Below the pieces are notes generated by a model, which searched no databases, was not told where the DNA came from, and was given only the letters and a program-made list of their open reading frames with translations. This document shows positions 45,771 to 46,464 of a stretch of 46,464 nucleotides of DNA, one piece after another (position 1 is the first letter of the stretch; every line of letters begins with the position of its first letter). The position numbers and the translations under genes were made by a program. The DNA is from Cyclobacteriaceae bacterium (GTDB lineage Bacteria; Bacteroidota; Bacteroidia; Cytophagales; Cyclobacteriaceae), in assembly GCA_028285685.1 (NCBI GenBank), contig JANQOR010000025.1:1-46464 (forward strand). The letters are read 5' to 3'.

Positions 45771-46464
45771 ATGAGGGGATTTTTCACCATTATTTTACTT
45801 GCCATCATCCTGCCTATAAAAGCTGCGTATCTTTTAATCCCAATGGATGAAACACAAAGCAATCACCTGAAGGCGTACGGTATTGCATATTGGATTTTGA
45901 CCAAAGAGGTAAATGTTGACTGGATGCTCAACTATAAGGGTGGAAGTTTTATGGTAAAGTACCTTCAGGTGTTTGAGAATGAATGCATCATCAGAGGAGT
46001 TTCATATGACGTCATCTCTGACGCAGAAGCAAATGAAATTCTCAGTTTGATCGCCAGTCCATCATCAAACATGGATGTAATGAAGTTGGAAAAATATCCC
46101 AAGATTGCCGTCTATTCACCTAAGAGCAAACAGCCCTGGGATGATGCGGTGACATTGGTTCTTACTTATGCGGAGATTCCCTATGACGTTGTGTTTGATG
46201 ACGAAATCGTTCAAAATGAGTTACCTAAGTACGATTGGCTTCATCTCCATCATGAGGACTTTACTGGCCAATACGGAAAATTCTACAGAGCCTATCACCA
46301 TTTTCCATGGTATCAGCAGCAGCAGCGGGAGTACGAGAATTCTGCCAAAAAACATGGATTTACCAAGGTGTCACACCTCAAACTGGCAATCGTTAAGAAT
46401 ATCAAATCGTACGTTGCCAGTGGTGGGTTTTTGTTTGCAATGTGTTCGGCAACAGACACGTATG
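45771..46464 (+). CDS. Asparagine synthetase B-like protein of Bacteroidota, 5' part
   Basis: An ATG at 45771 opens 231 codons that run off the right edge. The sequence starts with a hydrophobic segment (FFTIILLAIILPIKAAYLLI) that looks like a signal peptide, then MDETQSNHLKAYGIAYW, MLNYKGGSFMV, KIAVYSPKSKQPWDDAVTL, DWLHLHHEDFTGQYGKFY and SGGFLFAMCSATDTY. These are hallmarks of a Bacteroidota protein usually labelled asparagine synthetase B. No N-terminal Cys typical of glutamine amidotransferases is seen, so the label may be misleading. It lies on the opposite strand to the permease, with 133 bp between 45638 and 45770 as the likely promoter region. A TATAC-like or other exact box could not be fixed. 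Confidence 0.7.
   Translation, partial: MRGFFTIILLAIILPIKAAYLLIPMDETQSNHLKAYGIAYWILTKEVNVDWMLNYKGGSFMVKYLQVFENECIIRGVSYDVISDAEANEILSLIASPSSNMDVMKLEKYPKIAVYSPKSKQPWDDAVTLVLTYAEIPYDVVFDDEIVQNELPKYDWLHLHHEDFTGQYGKFYRAYHHFPWYQQQQREYENSAKKHGFTKVSHLKLAIVKNIKSYVASGGFLFAMCSATDTY

Overview
The window looks like chromosomal DNA of a gliding or marine-type Bacteroidota, most likely order Cytophagales. The evidence is proteins with Ig-like/CHU_C-type modules, DUF6443-type RHS proteins, very long Sec-exported proteins, a family of fiber-like proteins carrying VGIGT repeats with the LPEIPSA C-terminal module, AT-rich leaders without strong Shine-Dalgarno sites, and a Bacteroidota-type asparagine synthetase B-like gene at the right edge. 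No rRNA, tRNA, CRISPR array, insertion sequence or phage genes were seen.

Most of the window is two paralogous minus-strand operons. Operon A (18002 down to 121) encodes four fiber-like secreted proteins (16233-18002, 14044-16230, 12123-14042, 11104-12117), an SpvB/TcB-like protein ending in YD repeats (7946-11101), a 2353-aa Ig/DUF6443/RHS protein with a variable C-terminal tip (882-7943) and an overlapping YwqK/MORN-type lipoprotein (121-900), the likely immunity protein. Operon B (43643 down to 26421) repeats the plan with three fiber-like proteins (41091-43643, 38676-41084, 36451-38670), an SpvB-like protein (32528-36454), a roughly 1930-aa Ig/RHS protein with a glycine-rich tip (26684-32482) and a two-helix membrane protein (26421-26660). 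Gaps inside the operons are mostly 1-6 nt or short overlaps. Downstream of operon B lies a toxin-tip and immunity graveyard: an orphan toxin C-terminus without an RHS core (25755-26177), an immunity gene split by an in-frame TGA (25271-25753), a frameshifted second immunity-like fragment (24775-25070), and hairpin-forming repeats, one of which recurs at the end of operon A (14-95 and 25128-25208).

The regions upstream of the two operons are homologous. They share an 80-bp block, with its first 37 bp identical, placed 135-136 bp before the first start codon, plus further motifs at conserved spacing. Beside the operon A copy a divergent TPR / membrane / LuxR-like HTH regulator is encoded (18341-19963). 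The operon B copy has no such gene and instead faces a 22-bp-period array of short palindromes.

Between the operons are apparently unrelated genes: an AHSA1/SRPBCC protein, a FetB-like permease and a large secreted BNR/sortilin-repeat protein with a clear terminator. To the right of operon B are a MacB/FtsX-type ABC permease, a 57-codon truncated duplicate of its N-terminus, and the start of an asparagine synthetase B-like gene.

My main inference is that the two operons form one modular surface or secreted toxin system. A B/C-like pair (SpvB-like plus RHS) would form the usual RHS cocoon around a variable tip, and several mosaic fiber-like proteins are always made with it. No TcA, VgrG, PAAR or T9SS sorting domain was recognised, so export across the outer membrane and delivery are unexplained. 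This is a hypothesis from gene order and family resemblance.
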